A DNA stretch of 64,000 bases, taken from Devosia sp. Its GTDB lineage: Bacteria; Pseudomonadota; Alphaproteobacteria; Rhizobiales; Devosiaceae. Shown in pieces: positions 45,198 to 54,000 of this stretch. The position numbers were made by a program, and so were the translations under genes. The stretch is taken from the NCBI RefSeq assembly GCF_025809055.1, contig NZ_CP075529.1:2219501-2283500 (forward strand), written 5' to 3'. The notes beneath the pieces are model-generated. The model made no database searches, was not told the DNA's origin, and saw only the letters and a program-made list of their open reading frames with translations. Position 1 is the first letter of the stretch. Each line of letters opens with the position of its first letter.

Positions 45198-46198
45198 GAC
45201 GAGGCGCCCTTGAAGATGCCGGTGGGTCGCACCAGAAGCGTCACCACCAGAATAACGAATGCAACGGTGAGCTTGTACTCGGTGGGCACCAGCGCCAGCG
45301 TTGGCGGCAATTGCAGCCAGTCCGGGAGCACGGCATTGAGCGGACGGAACAGCATGGTCCAGTTGAACACGGCCAGCGTTTCGGCAAAGCCGATCAAGAG
45401 CCCCCCGGCAATGGCACCATAGGCCTGCCCGAGGCCACCCACGATGGCGGCGGCAAAGATCGGCAGGATGATGTTGAAAGCCAGGTCCGGCTTCAGCGTC
45501 ACGTCCAGGGCCAGCATGGTCCCGGCCATACAGCCAAGCGCCCCGGCAATGATCCAGGTCACGCGCACCACCAATGCCGTGTTGATGCCGGAAACCTGCG
45601 CCAGGTCGGCATTATCGGCCATGGCGCGCATGGCCTTGCCCAGCCGCGAGCGGGTGAGGAAGAAATGCAGGGCGATCACCGAAACCAGCGTGACGAGAAT
45701 CATCAGCACCTGCGGCTCGGTGATCACCAGCGGTCGTGTCGAACCGATGGCCGAGGTATCGATCCGGAAGATTTCCTTGGGCTCATTGGCAAAGAAGGAA
45801 TAGGACCCGGCCCCGAAGAACAGGCGGATGAGCCCCTGCACCATCAGCGTCACGCCGATGGAGGCGATCAGCAGGGTGACAGGCTTGGCACCGCGCTTGC
45901 GCAGCGGCGCATAAAAGCCCTTGTCGATCCCGAGCGCCAGCACCGCCGCGAGCACCATGGCAATGGGCAGCACGACGAAACCTGTCGGGATGGGGGTGAC
46001 GATGCCCCAGGCCGCAAAGGCCGATGCGAGCAGGAAGGCGATGAAGGCCCCGCCAGTCATCAATTCGGAATGAGCGAAATGGGCAAAACGCAATATGCCG
46101 AAGATCAGCGTGATGCCAATGGCGCCCAGCGCATAGATGCAGCCCAGCACAAGGCCGGAAATGATCACCTGGTTGGTGAAGAAAACGAGTTCGGTCAT
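45194..46198 (-). CDS. livH: Branched-chain amino acid ABC transporter permease LivH
   Basis: 334 residues, about eight transmembrane segments. Typical LivH start LVFFTNQVIISGLVLGCIYALGAIGITLIFGILRFAHFAHSELMTGGAF, then KRGAKPVTLLIASIGVTLMVQGLIRLFFG, the coupling loop TRSRLGKAMRAMADNADLAQVSGIN and IFAAAIVGGLGQAYGAIAGGLLIGFAE. Overlaps livM by 4 bp. It is separated from the upstream ATPase gene livF by a 175-bp gap carrying a palindromic repeat. Confidence 0.94.
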   Translation of the reverse strand: MTELVFFTNQVIISGLVLGCIYALGAIGITLIFGILRFAHFAHSELMTGGAFIAFLLASAFAAWGIVTPIPTGFVVLPIAMVLAAVLALGIDKGFYAPLRKRGAKPVTLLIASIGVTLMVQGLIRLFFGAGSYSFFANEPKEIFRIDTSAIGSTRPLVITEPQVLMILVTLVSVIALHFFLTRSRLGKAMRAMADNADLAQVSGINTALVVRVTWIIAGALGCMAGTMLALDVTLKPDLAFNIILPIFAAAIVGGLGQAYGAIAGGLLIGFAETLAVFNWTMLFRPLNAVLPDWLQLPPTLALVPTEYKLTVAFVILVVTLLVRPTGIFKGASS

Positions 46199-46234
46199 GC
46201 GGGGACCCGGAAGTTAGGTGCATTTGGAGGTCCC

Positions 46235-46354
46235 CCCCTCATCCGGCGCTGCGCGCCACCTTCTCCCGCGAGGGGAGAAGGAAGGATGGGGCGAGATATT
46301 GCCAAATAGCCTTCTCCCCTTGTGGGAGAAGGTGCCCGAAGGGCGGATGAGGGG
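46235..46354. repeat. 120-bp intergenic palindromic repeat between livF and livH
   Basis: The element is bounded by 11-bp inverted ends, CCCCTCATCCG (46235-46245) and CGGATGAGGGG (46344-46354). Inside are two hairpins built on CCTTCTCCC.../...GGGAGAAGG blocks. This matches in style the interspersed repeats widespread in Hyphomicrobiales. It may affect message stability between the ATPase and permease genes. Confidence 0.75.
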
Positions 46355-46373
46355 AACAGCGCGATAACCATCG

Positions 46374-47078
46374 TCAGCCCCCCAGGAACGACTTGGCGAC
46401 TTCGGGGTCGGCGATCAGTTCGGGGCCCGTGCCGGTGAACCGGTTCTGCCCACTGGCCAGAACGAAACCCTTCGAGGCAAAGGCCAGCGCCTGGCGCGCA
46501 TTCTGCTCCACCATCAGGATGCCGACGCCTTCCTTGTTCACCCGCTGGATGGTCTCGAAAATCTCGATGACGTAGCGGGGCGACAGGCCCGCGGAGGGCT
46601 CGTCGAGCATCAACAGGCTCGGCTTGCTCATCAGCGCGCGGCCCATGGCGACCATCTGCCGCTGCCCGCCTGAAAGCTCTCCGGCCGGCTGCCGGCGCTT
46701 TTCGGCCAGCACCGGAAACATCTCATAGACCCAGGCCATGGTTTGGGAGAAATCGTCCGAGCGCGTGAAAGCGCCCATTTCCAGATTTTCCTCGACGCTC
46801 ATCGAGGTGAAGACGTTCTTTTCCTGCGGAACAAAGCTCAGCCCCTTGGGCACCAGTTTGTCGGGCAACGAATTGGCGACATTCTCGCCACCGAATTCGA
46901 TGGTGCCGGACGTGACCTTGAGCAGACCGAAAATGGCCTTGAGCGTAGTGGACTTGCCGGCACCGTTCGGACCGACGATCACCCCGATATCGCTCTTTTC
47001 GATAGCCAGGTTGACCCCGTTGAGGATCGGCGCGCCGCCATAGCCGCCGACAACATGCTTGAGTTCAATGAGCGCCAT
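46374..47078 (-). CDS. livF: Branched-chain amino acid ABC transporter ATP-binding protein LivF
   Basis: 234 residues. Walker A VGPNGAGKST, signature LSGGQRQMVAMGRALMSKPSLLMLDEPSAGLSP (includes Walker B), and VEQNARQALAFASKGFVLASG, the LivF-type H-loop region. Start ATG 47078 overlaps the livG stop as TGATG, giving coupled translation. Second gene of the minus-strand liv operon. Confidence 0.95.
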   Translation of the reverse strand: MALIELKHVVGGYGGAPILNGVNLAIEKSDIGVIVGPNGAGKSTTLKAIFGLLKVTSGTIEFGGENVANSLPDKLVPKGLSFVPQEKNVFTSMSVEENLEMGAFTRSDDFSQTMAWVYEMFPVLAEKRRQPAGELSGGQRQMVAMGRALMSKPSLLMLDEPSAGLSPRYVIEIFETIQRVNKEGVGILMVEQNARQALAFASKGFVLASGQNRFTGTGPELIADPEVAKSFLGG

Positions 47079-47860
47079 CACGCCACCTCGACCGGCGTGC
47101 CGAAATAGGCTTCGACAATGGCGGGATTGGCGCGGATTTCGGCCATGGGGCCTTCGGCGATCTTCTCGCCCTGGGCCATGACGATCACCGGGTCGCACAG
47201 GCGGCCGATCAGGTCCATGTCGTGCTCGATGACGAAGAAGGTGTAGTTCAACTCGCGGTTCATGCGTTCGATATTGGAGGCCAGGTCGTTGAGCAGGCTC
47301 TTGTTGACGCCGGCGGCCACTTCGTCGAGCAGGACCACCTTGGCGTCAACCATCATGGTGCGGCCCAACTCGAGCAGTTTTTTCTGCCCGCCCGAAAGGT
47401 TTCCTGCCAGCTCGTCGCGGACATGGCCGAGCTTGAGGAACTCGATGACGTCCAGCGCCTTCTTGCGGACATCTGTCTCGCGCGACCGCACCAGGCGGGG
47501 CCGGAACCAGGTGTCGACCAGATGCTCGCCCGGCTGGTCACCGGGCACCATCATCAGGTTTTCCAGCGCCGTCATCTGGCTGAACTCATGGGCGATCTGG
47601 AAGGTCCGCAACATGCCGGTGCGGAACAACTGATGCGGCTTGAGACCGGTCACATCCGACCCGTCAAAGATCACCTGGCCCTGATCGGGAACGATATTGC
47701 CGGCGACAATATTGAACAGCGTCGACTTGCCCGCGCCATTGGGGCCGATCAGCCCGGTGATGGAGCCGCGTCGAACCGAAAGAGAACAGTTGTTGACGGC
47801 CTGCAGGCCGCCAAAGCTTTTGCTGACGTTGCGAACGTCGATAACCAAGTCGGAGGACAC
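47078..47860 (-). CDS. livG: Branched-chain amino acid ABC transporter ATP-binding protein LivG
   Basis: About 260 residues. Walker A IGPNGAGKST, FQIAHEFSQMTALENLMMVPGDQ, signature LSGGQKKLLELGRTMMVDAKVVLLDEVAAGVN with Walker B, and FVIEHDMDLIGRLCDPVIVMAQGEKIAEG, typical of LivG. The exact start is unsure: GTG 47860 (before SSDLVIDVRNVSKSF) begins the conserved fold, while the frame stays open to a TTG at 47911. First gene of the liv operon. Confidence 0.92.
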   Translation of the reverse strand: MSSDLVIDVRNVSKSFGGLQAVNNCSLSVRRGSITGLIGPNGAGKSTLFNIVAGNIVPDQGQVIFDGSDVTGLKPHQLFRTGMLRTFQIAHEFSQMTALENLMMVPGDQPGEHLVDTWFRPRLVRSRETDVRKKALDVIEFLKLGHVRDELAGNLSGGQKKLLELGRTMMVDAKVVLLDEVAAGVNKSLLNDLASNIERMNRELNYTFFVIEHDMDLIGRLCDPVIVMAQGEKIAEGPMAEIRANPAIVEAYFGTPVEVA

Positions 47861-47962
47861 CAATGCCGTCCCGTTTCCTGTCGTGCCAAGCGCCCGGTTG
47901 AATCCGGGCAAATTTGCGGCATCTGCTCACACCGGGGTCTGGCGGTCAACCGGACGAGGCGC

Positions 47963-48325
47963 TCAAAGGTAAGCGAGCACCGCGTCGGCTGTGGATTTAT
48001 TGTTGGCCAGCGGCACGTCGTAGAGCGTGGCCAGACGCGTCAGTGCCTTAACGTCCACATCGTGCGGCTGGGCCGAAAGCGGATCGATGAAGAAGATCAG
48101 CACGTCGAGATTGCCTTCGCAAATCAGCGCACCCAATTGCTGATCCCCGCCCAGTGGCCCGCTCTTGAGCAGGCTGACCGTGAGACCCGTCGCTGCCATG
48201 ACCCGGCTGCCAGTCGTGCCGGTGCCCCAGAGCTCGTGTTCGGACAGCTTGTGCTTGTGCGCCTCCGCCCAGCGGCACAGATCATCCTTCTTGTCGTCAT
48301 GGGCCACGAGGCCAATCCGCGCCAT
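47963..48325 (-). CDS. mgsA: Methylglyoxal synthase
   Basis: Converts dihydroxyacetone phosphate to methylglyoxal and phosphate, a glycolytic overflow bypass. 120 residues in the short form seen in alphaproteobacteria. Motifs: IGLVAHDDKKDDLCRWA, GTGTTGSRV (phosphate binding), KSGPLGGDQQLGALI and DVLIFFIDPLSAQPHDVDVKALTRL; Asp74 (GNLD) and Asp81 lie in the catalytic region. The gene stands alone between livG and the chemotaxis region. Confidence 0.93.
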   Translation of the reverse strand: MARIGLVAHDDKKDDLCRWAEAHKHKLSEHELWGTGTTGSRVMAATGLTVSLLKSGPLGGDQQLGALICEGNLDVLIFFIDPLSAQPHDVDVKALTRLATLYDVPLANNKSTADAVLAYL

Positions 48326-48394
48326 ATCCGTCTCCCGAGCCGGTCTGACGCCTAGATGTCCCGGCAGAGAGAAAAAGGCAATGGTTGCATTGCC

Positions 48395-50113
48395 TCAGGC
48401 GCGTCGCGTCACCAGTTGCACCGGCGCCCGCAGGTCGGGCCTGACCTCTCCCGCCTTGAAGACATCGACGATCTCGTCGAGGCCAGCCGCCTGGCTCTCC
48501 GTCTGCTCGATTGCCGCATTGGTCTGCTCGACAAGCGCGGCATTGTGCTGGGTCATCTCGTCCATCTGGCGGATGGCGACGGCAACCTCCCCGAGAGCCG
48601 AAGATTGGTCCTGGCTGGCCTGGGCGATGGCATCGATCAGGCCGGCGCTCTCCTCCGTCCCGGCCAGGATATCGGCGAGCCGCTCGGCCGCCTTGCCGAC
48701 CAGTTGCGCCCCTGTCCGGACTTCCCCGGCGCTGGTCTCGATCAGCGCCTTGATATCGGCCGAAGCGCTGGCTGCACTCTGCGCCAGGCGCCGGACCTCC
48801 ACGGCGACCACCGCGAAACCCTTGCCGGCATCGCCTGCCCGTGCGGCCTCCACCGAGGCATTGAGTGCCAGAAGGTTGGTCTGAAAGGCAATGTCGTCGA
48901 TCAGCCCGATAATGCTCGATATCTTGGACGAAGACGTCTCGATCGCAGTCATGGCCACGGTCGCCTGCCCCATGACCGCCCCGCCATCACTGGCACTGCC
49001 CGACAATTGCCGCGCCCGGCCGCTTGCCGCCACCGCGCGCCTCGCGTTTTCGGCCACCGTTTCCGTCAATTGCTCAACAGCGGCCGACGTCTCTTCAATC
49101 GTTGCGGCCTGGCGCGTCGTACGTTCGGAAAGGTCATTGGCCCCGGCCAGGATTTCCCCCGTCGCCACGCGCAGTCCCTTGGCGGTGCGGCGCAGATTGT
49201 CGACGATGGTCTGCAACTGGCCCAGTGAGGCGTTGAACGCCTGCCTCAACTGCTCGTACTGGCCACTAAAGACAGTGTCGATATGACCGCCCAGGTCGCC
49301 ATCGGCCATTCGCGCCAGGCTGGCCGTCAATTCGGAGAGGATGCGCTCGCCGCGCTTGCGTTCGCTGATGTCGGTGGCGAACTTGACCACCTTCACCGGC
49401 CGTCCGCCGGCATCGAAGATGGGGTTGTAGCTGGCCTGTATCCACACTTCCTTGCCGTTCTTGCCGAAGCGCTGAAACTCGGCTGCCACATATTCCCCGC
49501 GCCGCAACTGTGCCCAGAACTCTCTGTAGTCGGCGCTCTTGGCATAGGCGGGATCGCAGAACATGGAGTGGTGCCGGCCGGCAATATCGCCCAGCGCGTA
49601 GCCGACCGTAGCCAGAAAATTCTCGTTGGCCGTGATGATGGTGCCATCGAGGTTGAAAGAGATCACCGCCTGAGCCCGCTCGATAGCCGCGATCTGCGCC
49701 TGGTGGTCGGCGGCGCGCAGCGTTTCCGCCGTGATGTCGGAGGCCACCTTGATAACGCTGACCGGGCGCCCGGCCCGATCCAGAACTGCGGTATAGCTGG
49801 CCTGTATCCAGACCTCGCGACCGCCCTTGGCAAGGCGCTGGAAGATACCGGTATGAAACTTCCCCCGGCCAAGCTCGGCCCAGAACTGCTGGTACTCCGC
49901 CGTTTCCGCCCAGCCCGGCAAACAAAACATCGAATGATGCTGACCCACGACTTCGTCCGGCTCGTAGCCCATCGCATCGAGGAAATTCTTGTTGGCCGTC
50001 AGGATCCGGCCATCCAGTGTGAACTCGATCACGGCCTGGCTGCGCAGGATGGCCGCGTGCTTGGCCTCGATCGTGCCATACCGTCCAGACCGCCCCACCG
50101 CGAAGCTGTGCAT
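48395..50113 (-). CDS. Cytoplasmic methyl-accepting chemotaxis protein with two PAS domains
   Basis: 572 residues without a transmembrane helix. Two PAS domains (about 20-135 and 142-255) repeat the same pattern: ANKNFLDAMGYEPDEVVGQHHSMFC and ANENFLATVGYALGDIAGRHHSMFC, each ending in REVWIQASY/KEVWIQASY. A short HAMP-like linker (about 260-310) leads to the signalling domain with tip IIGLIDDIAFQTNLLALNASVEAARAG. PAS pairs of this kind (Aer2/BdlA-like) often sense redox or oxygen through heme or flavin. The C-terminus (LVTRRA) lacks the W-x-E-F tail of the neighbouring receptors. It lies 269 bp downstream of the next receptor gene. Confidence 0.93.
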   Translation of the reverse strand: MHSFAVGRSGRYGTIEAKHAAILRSQAVIEFTLDGRILTANKNFLDAMGYEPDEVVGQHHSMFCLPGWAETAEYQQFWAELGRGKFHTGIFQRLAKGGREVWIQASYTAVLDRAGRPVSVIKVASDITAETLRAADHQAQIAAIERAQAVISFNLDGTIITANENFLATVGYALGDIAGRHHSMFCDPAYAKSADYREFWAQLRRGEYVAAEFQRFGKNGKEVWIQASYNPIFDAGGRPVKVVKFATDISERKRGERILSELTASLARMADGDLGGHIDTVFSGQYEQLRQAFNASLGQLQTIVDNLRRTAKGLRVATGEILAGANDLSERTTRQAATIEETSAAVEQLTETVAENARRAVAASGRARQLSGSASDGGAVMGQATVAMTAIETSSSKISSIIGLIDDIAFQTNLLALNASVEAARAGDAGKGFAVVAVEVRRLAQSAASASADIKALIETSAGEVRTGAQLVGKAAERLADILAGTEESAGLIDAIAQASQDQSSALGEVAVAIRQMDEMTQHNAALVEQTNAAIEQTESQAAGLDEIVDVFKAGEVRPDLRAPVQLVTRRA

Positions 50114-50333
50114 CGCTTTGTTCCCGCTTCATTGCCCTAATGGCAAGGCTGCGCCGTCTGCGGTTAACAATGTGTTACCGTTTAAGTACATATGCCACGA
50201 ACACAGCACACGTTGGCGCAAGGCAACTATGCGTTTCTGCGTACGCACTATAATAAAGTCATTCTCGGAAGTTATTGTTGATTTATTTCGTTCCGATCGC
50301 GAACAATTTCTTGAAACCGGTACCGGGGCAATA
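50114..50333. other. Intergenic region between two receptor genes
   Basis: About 220 bp with no supported gene, AT-richer than its flanks. It should hold the promoter of the PAS receptor gene (minus strand); no clear promoter match was found. It ends in the terminator of the upstream receptor. Confidence 0.4.
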
Positions 50334-50361
50334 AAAAAGAGGGCGCATGCGCCCCCTTTTT
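50334..50361 (-). terminator. Terminator of the receptor gene at 50383-52470
   Basis: AAAAAGAGGGCGC and GCGCCCCCTTTTT flank a central AT, pairing with one mismatch. On the minus strand the stem ends in a T-run extending into TTATT. It lies 21 bp past the stop. Confidence 0.8.
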
Positions 50362-50382
50362 GGACCCTGAGCTAAAGCTCGA

Positions 50383-52470
50383 TCAGAATTCTGACCAGTC
50401 CGTCGCTACCGCCGCATTGCCCCGGCTGAGATAGGATCGCGCCGCTTGTTTGACCTTGTCCGCCGGACCCAGGCTCTCATTGCGTTTCGGCGCCGCTGGC
50501 TCGCGCCGCGCGGCTGGCATCTCTTCGGCCCCATCTATGGTGAAGATGGCGATCACGTCGTCCAGTTCGCTGGCCTGTGTCTCGGTCTGCTCGATGGCAG
50601 CGTTGGTTTCCTCCACCAGTGCCGCATTGTGTTGGGTCATTTCGTCCAGCGTGCGCACCGCGACATTGACCTCATCGATAGACGCGGCCTGCTGTTTGCT
50701 GGCCCGGGCAATGGCTTGCATCTGCTCGGCATTCTGGGTGATCGCACCCAGGATTTCCCGCAGTTGCGAGGCGGCGTCGGACACAAGACCCGACCCAGTC
50801 CGCACTTCTGCCGCGCTGGCGTCAATCAGGGCCTTCACCTCCGACGAGGCTTCCGCCGCGCTCTGGGCCAGCCGACGGACCTCCACCGCGACCACAGCAA
50901 AGCCCTTGCCTGCCTCCCCGGCCCGCGCCGCTTCCACCGAAGCATTGAGCGCCAGCAGATTGGTCTGGAAGGCAATATCGTCGATCAGGCCGATGATGTT
51001 GGAGATCTTGGCGGAGGACTGCGTGATCCTGTCCATCGCCTGATTGGCCGATTCCATCACGTCGCCGCTGCGCCCCGCTTCACTGGATACGCGCGCCGCG
51101 CTGGTATTGGCGCTATCGGCCATGCGGGCGTTCTCGGCGACCGTACTCGCCAATTGCTCCATGGCCGCAGAGGTTTCCTCGATCGTCGCGGCCTGCCGGG
51201 TGGTGCGCTCGGACAGATCATTGGCGCCGGAAAGGATTTCGCCGGTTGCAGTCTTGAGAGCACGAGAGGTGACCCGGAGCTTGCCGATCACTTCGCTCAG
51301 CTTGTCGGCCACCGCATTGGTGTCGGTCTTGAGCTTGCCGAACGCCCCGTGATACTCGCCCTGCATGCGCTGCGTCAGATCGGCCTGTGCAAGCGCCGAC
51401 AGCACATCGCCGGTTTCGGAAATGCCTCGGTCGACCGTTTCCACCAGCCGGTTGACGCTGCCCGCCAGGCTGTTGAGTTCCGGATCGGGGAACTGGGCAT
51501 GTACGCGCTTCGAGAAATCGCCGGCGATAGCCGCATCCACCACCTCGCCAAAGGCAGCCTGCAGCGCCACCATCATGTCGGTGCGTTCAACACGGCGGCG
51601 CTGTGATGCGGCCCGCTCTTCCTCGGTCATCTCAGCGACCTTGAGCCCATTCTCGCGGAACACTTCGACAGCCCTGGCCATTTCGCCGACCTCATTGGTC
51701 CGTTCCACATAGGGCACCTCGGTTTCAAACGCGCCCTGGGCGATGGATTTCATCGTGCCCGCCAGTTTCGGAACCGGCGACAACAAAAGCCGCGCAGCAA
51801 TGAACCCGGCGCAACCCAGCACCAGCAGGGCGGCAGCACCGACCGCTACCAGCAGCAGCAGAATGGAGGTTACGACGCTCTCGACGGCCGCGCGGTCGAC
51901 ACCGACATAGAGCACGCCGACGGCTTTGCCGGTCTGATCGACAATGGCCTGGTAGGCGGTGAGATAGGGATGGCCCTGGATGACGGCATCACCAAAATAG
52001 GCCTGCCCCTGCATTACGGCTTCGAAGGCCGGTGATTGCTGACCCAGCGTCGTGCCAACGATGCGCTCACCCTGGGGATCGGTGATCGTCGTGGTCATGC
52101 GCACGAAGTCCTGCTGGGCCTCGTCCCATCCGAAAATGGTCGCCGATTCTCCGGTCAGCCGCACCACGGAGTCGACGATGTCATGGTTGAGAAACTGCCG
52201 GGGCATGGCCCAGGTGGAGATCGACTGCAATTCGCCCTGCTCTCCCCAGGTCACCTCGGCGCCGGGCAGATTGCTGGCCAGGATCGTAGCCGCGGTCTTG
52301 AGGTTGGCGACCTGTCGCGTCTCGGCCTGTTGGCGAAGTTGCGAGCTCAAATTGAAGTAGATCGCACCCGATACGAGGGCCACCGACAACAGAATCGCGG
52401 CAACTACCAGCATGACGATACCGGTTGTAACCTTCATGTTCGCAAACATGCGGGACGGTCGCCTGATCAT
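50383..52470 (-). CDS. Methyl-accepting chemotaxis protein with Cache_3-Cache_2-type sensor
   Basis: 695 residues. Transmembrane helix 1 at about 13-36, a periplasmic Cache sensor (about 40-195, with ATIFGWDEAQQDFVRMTTTITDPQGERIVGTTLG and GVLYVGVD), helix 2 about 200-228, HAMP about 228-285, a second HAMP-like stretch (about 310-395), and the signalling domain with tip IIGLIDDIAFQTNLLALNASVEAARAG. The last five residues DWSEF fit the xWxxF tether bound by CheR and CheB in other bacteria. ATG 52470 has GGGGAA upstream. Sensor ligands of this Cache class are mostly small organic acids, but this one is unknown. Confidence 0.95.
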   Translation of the reverse strand: MIRRPSRMFANMKVTTGIVMLVVAAILLSVALVSGAIYFNLSSQLRQQAETRQVANLKTAATILASNLPGAEVTWGEQGELQSISTWAMPRQFLNHDIVDSVVRLTGESATIFGWDEAQQDFVRMTTTITDPQGERIVGTTLGQQSPAFEAVMQGQAYFGDAVIQGHPYLTAYQAIVDQTGKAVGVLYVGVDRAAVESVVTSILLLLVAVGAAALLVLGCAGFIAARLLLSPVPKLAGTMKSIAQGAFETEVPYVERTNEVGEMARAVEVFRENGLKVAEMTEEERAASQRRRVERTDMMVALQAAFGEVVDAAIAGDFSKRVHAQFPDPELNSLAGSVNRLVETVDRGISETGDVLSALAQADLTQRMQGEYHGAFGKLKTDTNAVADKLSEVIGKLRVTSRALKTATGEILSGANDLSERTTRQAATIEETSAAMEQLASTVAENARMADSANTSAARVSSEAGRSGDVMESANQAMDRITQSSAKISNIIGLIDDIAFQTNLLALNASVEAARAGEAGKGFAVVAVEVRRLAQSAAEASSEVKALIDASAAEVRTGSGLVSDAASQLREILGAITQNAEQMQAIARASKQQAASIDEVNVAVRTLDEMTQHNAALVEETNAAIEQTETQASELDDVIAIFTIDGAEEMPAARREPAAPKRNESLGPADKVKQAARSYLSRGNAAVATDWSEF

Positions 52471-52572
52471 CTTTCATTTCCCCACTCAGACGTCATGCAC
52501 TTTTGGCGCGACGTTACTTCAGTAAATCCTACCATCGCCCGCTTAATCGATTGTTATCCGTACGGGCGTGCA

Positions 52573-52603
52573 AAGGCCCGCGCCGTTGCCGGACGCGGGC
52601 CTT
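52573..52603 (-). terminator. Terminator of the receptor gene at 52627-54681
   Basis: AAGGCCCGCG (52573-52582) and CGCGGGCCTT (52594-52603) form a perfect 10-bp stem with an 11-base loop; only a short T stretch follows on the minus strand. Confidence 0.6.
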
Positions 52604-52624
52604 GCCTCATGATAGCCGGCTATG

Positions 52625-54000
52625 GCTCAGAACTCGTCCCAGTCCGGAGCGAGGGCGGCATTGCCTCGGCTTTGCAGACTGGGTCCGGCGGCCCGCAGCT
52701 TTTCCTGCTGTGCCTGCACGCCCTGACCGGCCGGGGCCGCACTTGTCGCTTCCACCCGGAACACATCCACGATGCGGTCCAGTTCGATCGCCTGTGCCTC
52801 GGTCTGCTCGATGGCCGCATTGGTCTCTTCAACCAGCGCCGCATTGTGCTGGGTCATCTCGTCCATGGTCCGAACCGCCGCCGAGACCTCCTCGATCGCC
52901 GAGGCCTGCTCGCGGCTGTCATTGGCAATGGCTTCCATCGAGGCGGTATTTTCGCGGATCGAGGCCAGCATCGAGCCGAGCTTGCCGGCCGCTTCCCCAA
53001 CCAGCTTGGAGCCGGAGGTCACTTCCCCGGCGCTCTGTTCGATCAGCGCCTTGACCTCGGAAGAGGCCTGCGCCGCCGACTGCGCCAGGCGCCGCACTTC
53101 CACCGCCACAACCGCAAAGCCCTTGCCCGCTTCCCCGGCGCGCGCCGCTTCCACCGACGCATTGAGCGCCAGAAGGTTGGTCTGGAAGGCGATGTCGTCG
53201 ATCATGCCGATAATGTTGGAGATCTTGGACGAGGACGAGGTGATCCGCTCCATCGCCTGATTGGCCGCATCCATGACCTTGCCGCCATCCTCTGCGGTCC
53301 GGGTCACCTGGCTGGCATTGGCGCTGGCCTCGCGGGCCCGCTCCGCATTGCGCAGAACAGTGGATGCCAGCTGCTCCATGGCCGCAGACGTCTCCTCGAT
53401 GGTCGCTGCCTGCCGCGTGGTGCGCTCGGACAGGTCATTGGCGCCCGACAGGATCTCGCCCGTCGCCACCTTGAGCGAACCAGAAGTGTGGCGCAGTTGC
53501 ATGACCACTTCGCTCAGCTTGTCGGCCACCGCATTGGTATCGGCCTTGAGCTTGGCAAAGGCGCCTTCGTAGTCCCCGGTCATCCGTTGTGTCAGGTCGG
53601 TATTGGCCATGGCACCCAGCACCCCGCCAATCTCGTCGACACCGCGATTGAAGGTGGTGACAAGATTGTTGACGCCGCCGGCCAGGGCATTGAGTTCGGG
53701 ATCGGGGAACTCGGCGGTGACCCGGCGGGAGAAGTCGCCGGCAACGGCGGCATCCACCACCTCGCCGAACGCACTCTGCAACTCGCTCATCATCCGCTTG
53801 CGGTTTTCCTGATCAGCCACGATCCGGGCCGCTTCCGCTTCCGTCATCTGGCTCACGCGCAGGCCGTTCTGCCGGAACACCTCCACCGCACGCGCCATGC
53901 CGCCAACTTCGTTGCCCAGCTCCGTATAGGGCACATCCGTCTCGTACTGACCCTCCGCAATCGCATCCATCGCACCTGCCAATTGTGGAATCGGACGGGT
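52625..54000. repeat. Near-identical duplicated block, copy 1
   Basis: These 1,376 bp recur at 54814-56189, offset by exactly 2,189 bp. I find three differences: 53862, 53863 and 53992. The block covers the stop codon and the last 457 codons of the receptor gene, i.e. HAMP domains, signalling domain and tail. Confidence 0.92.
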
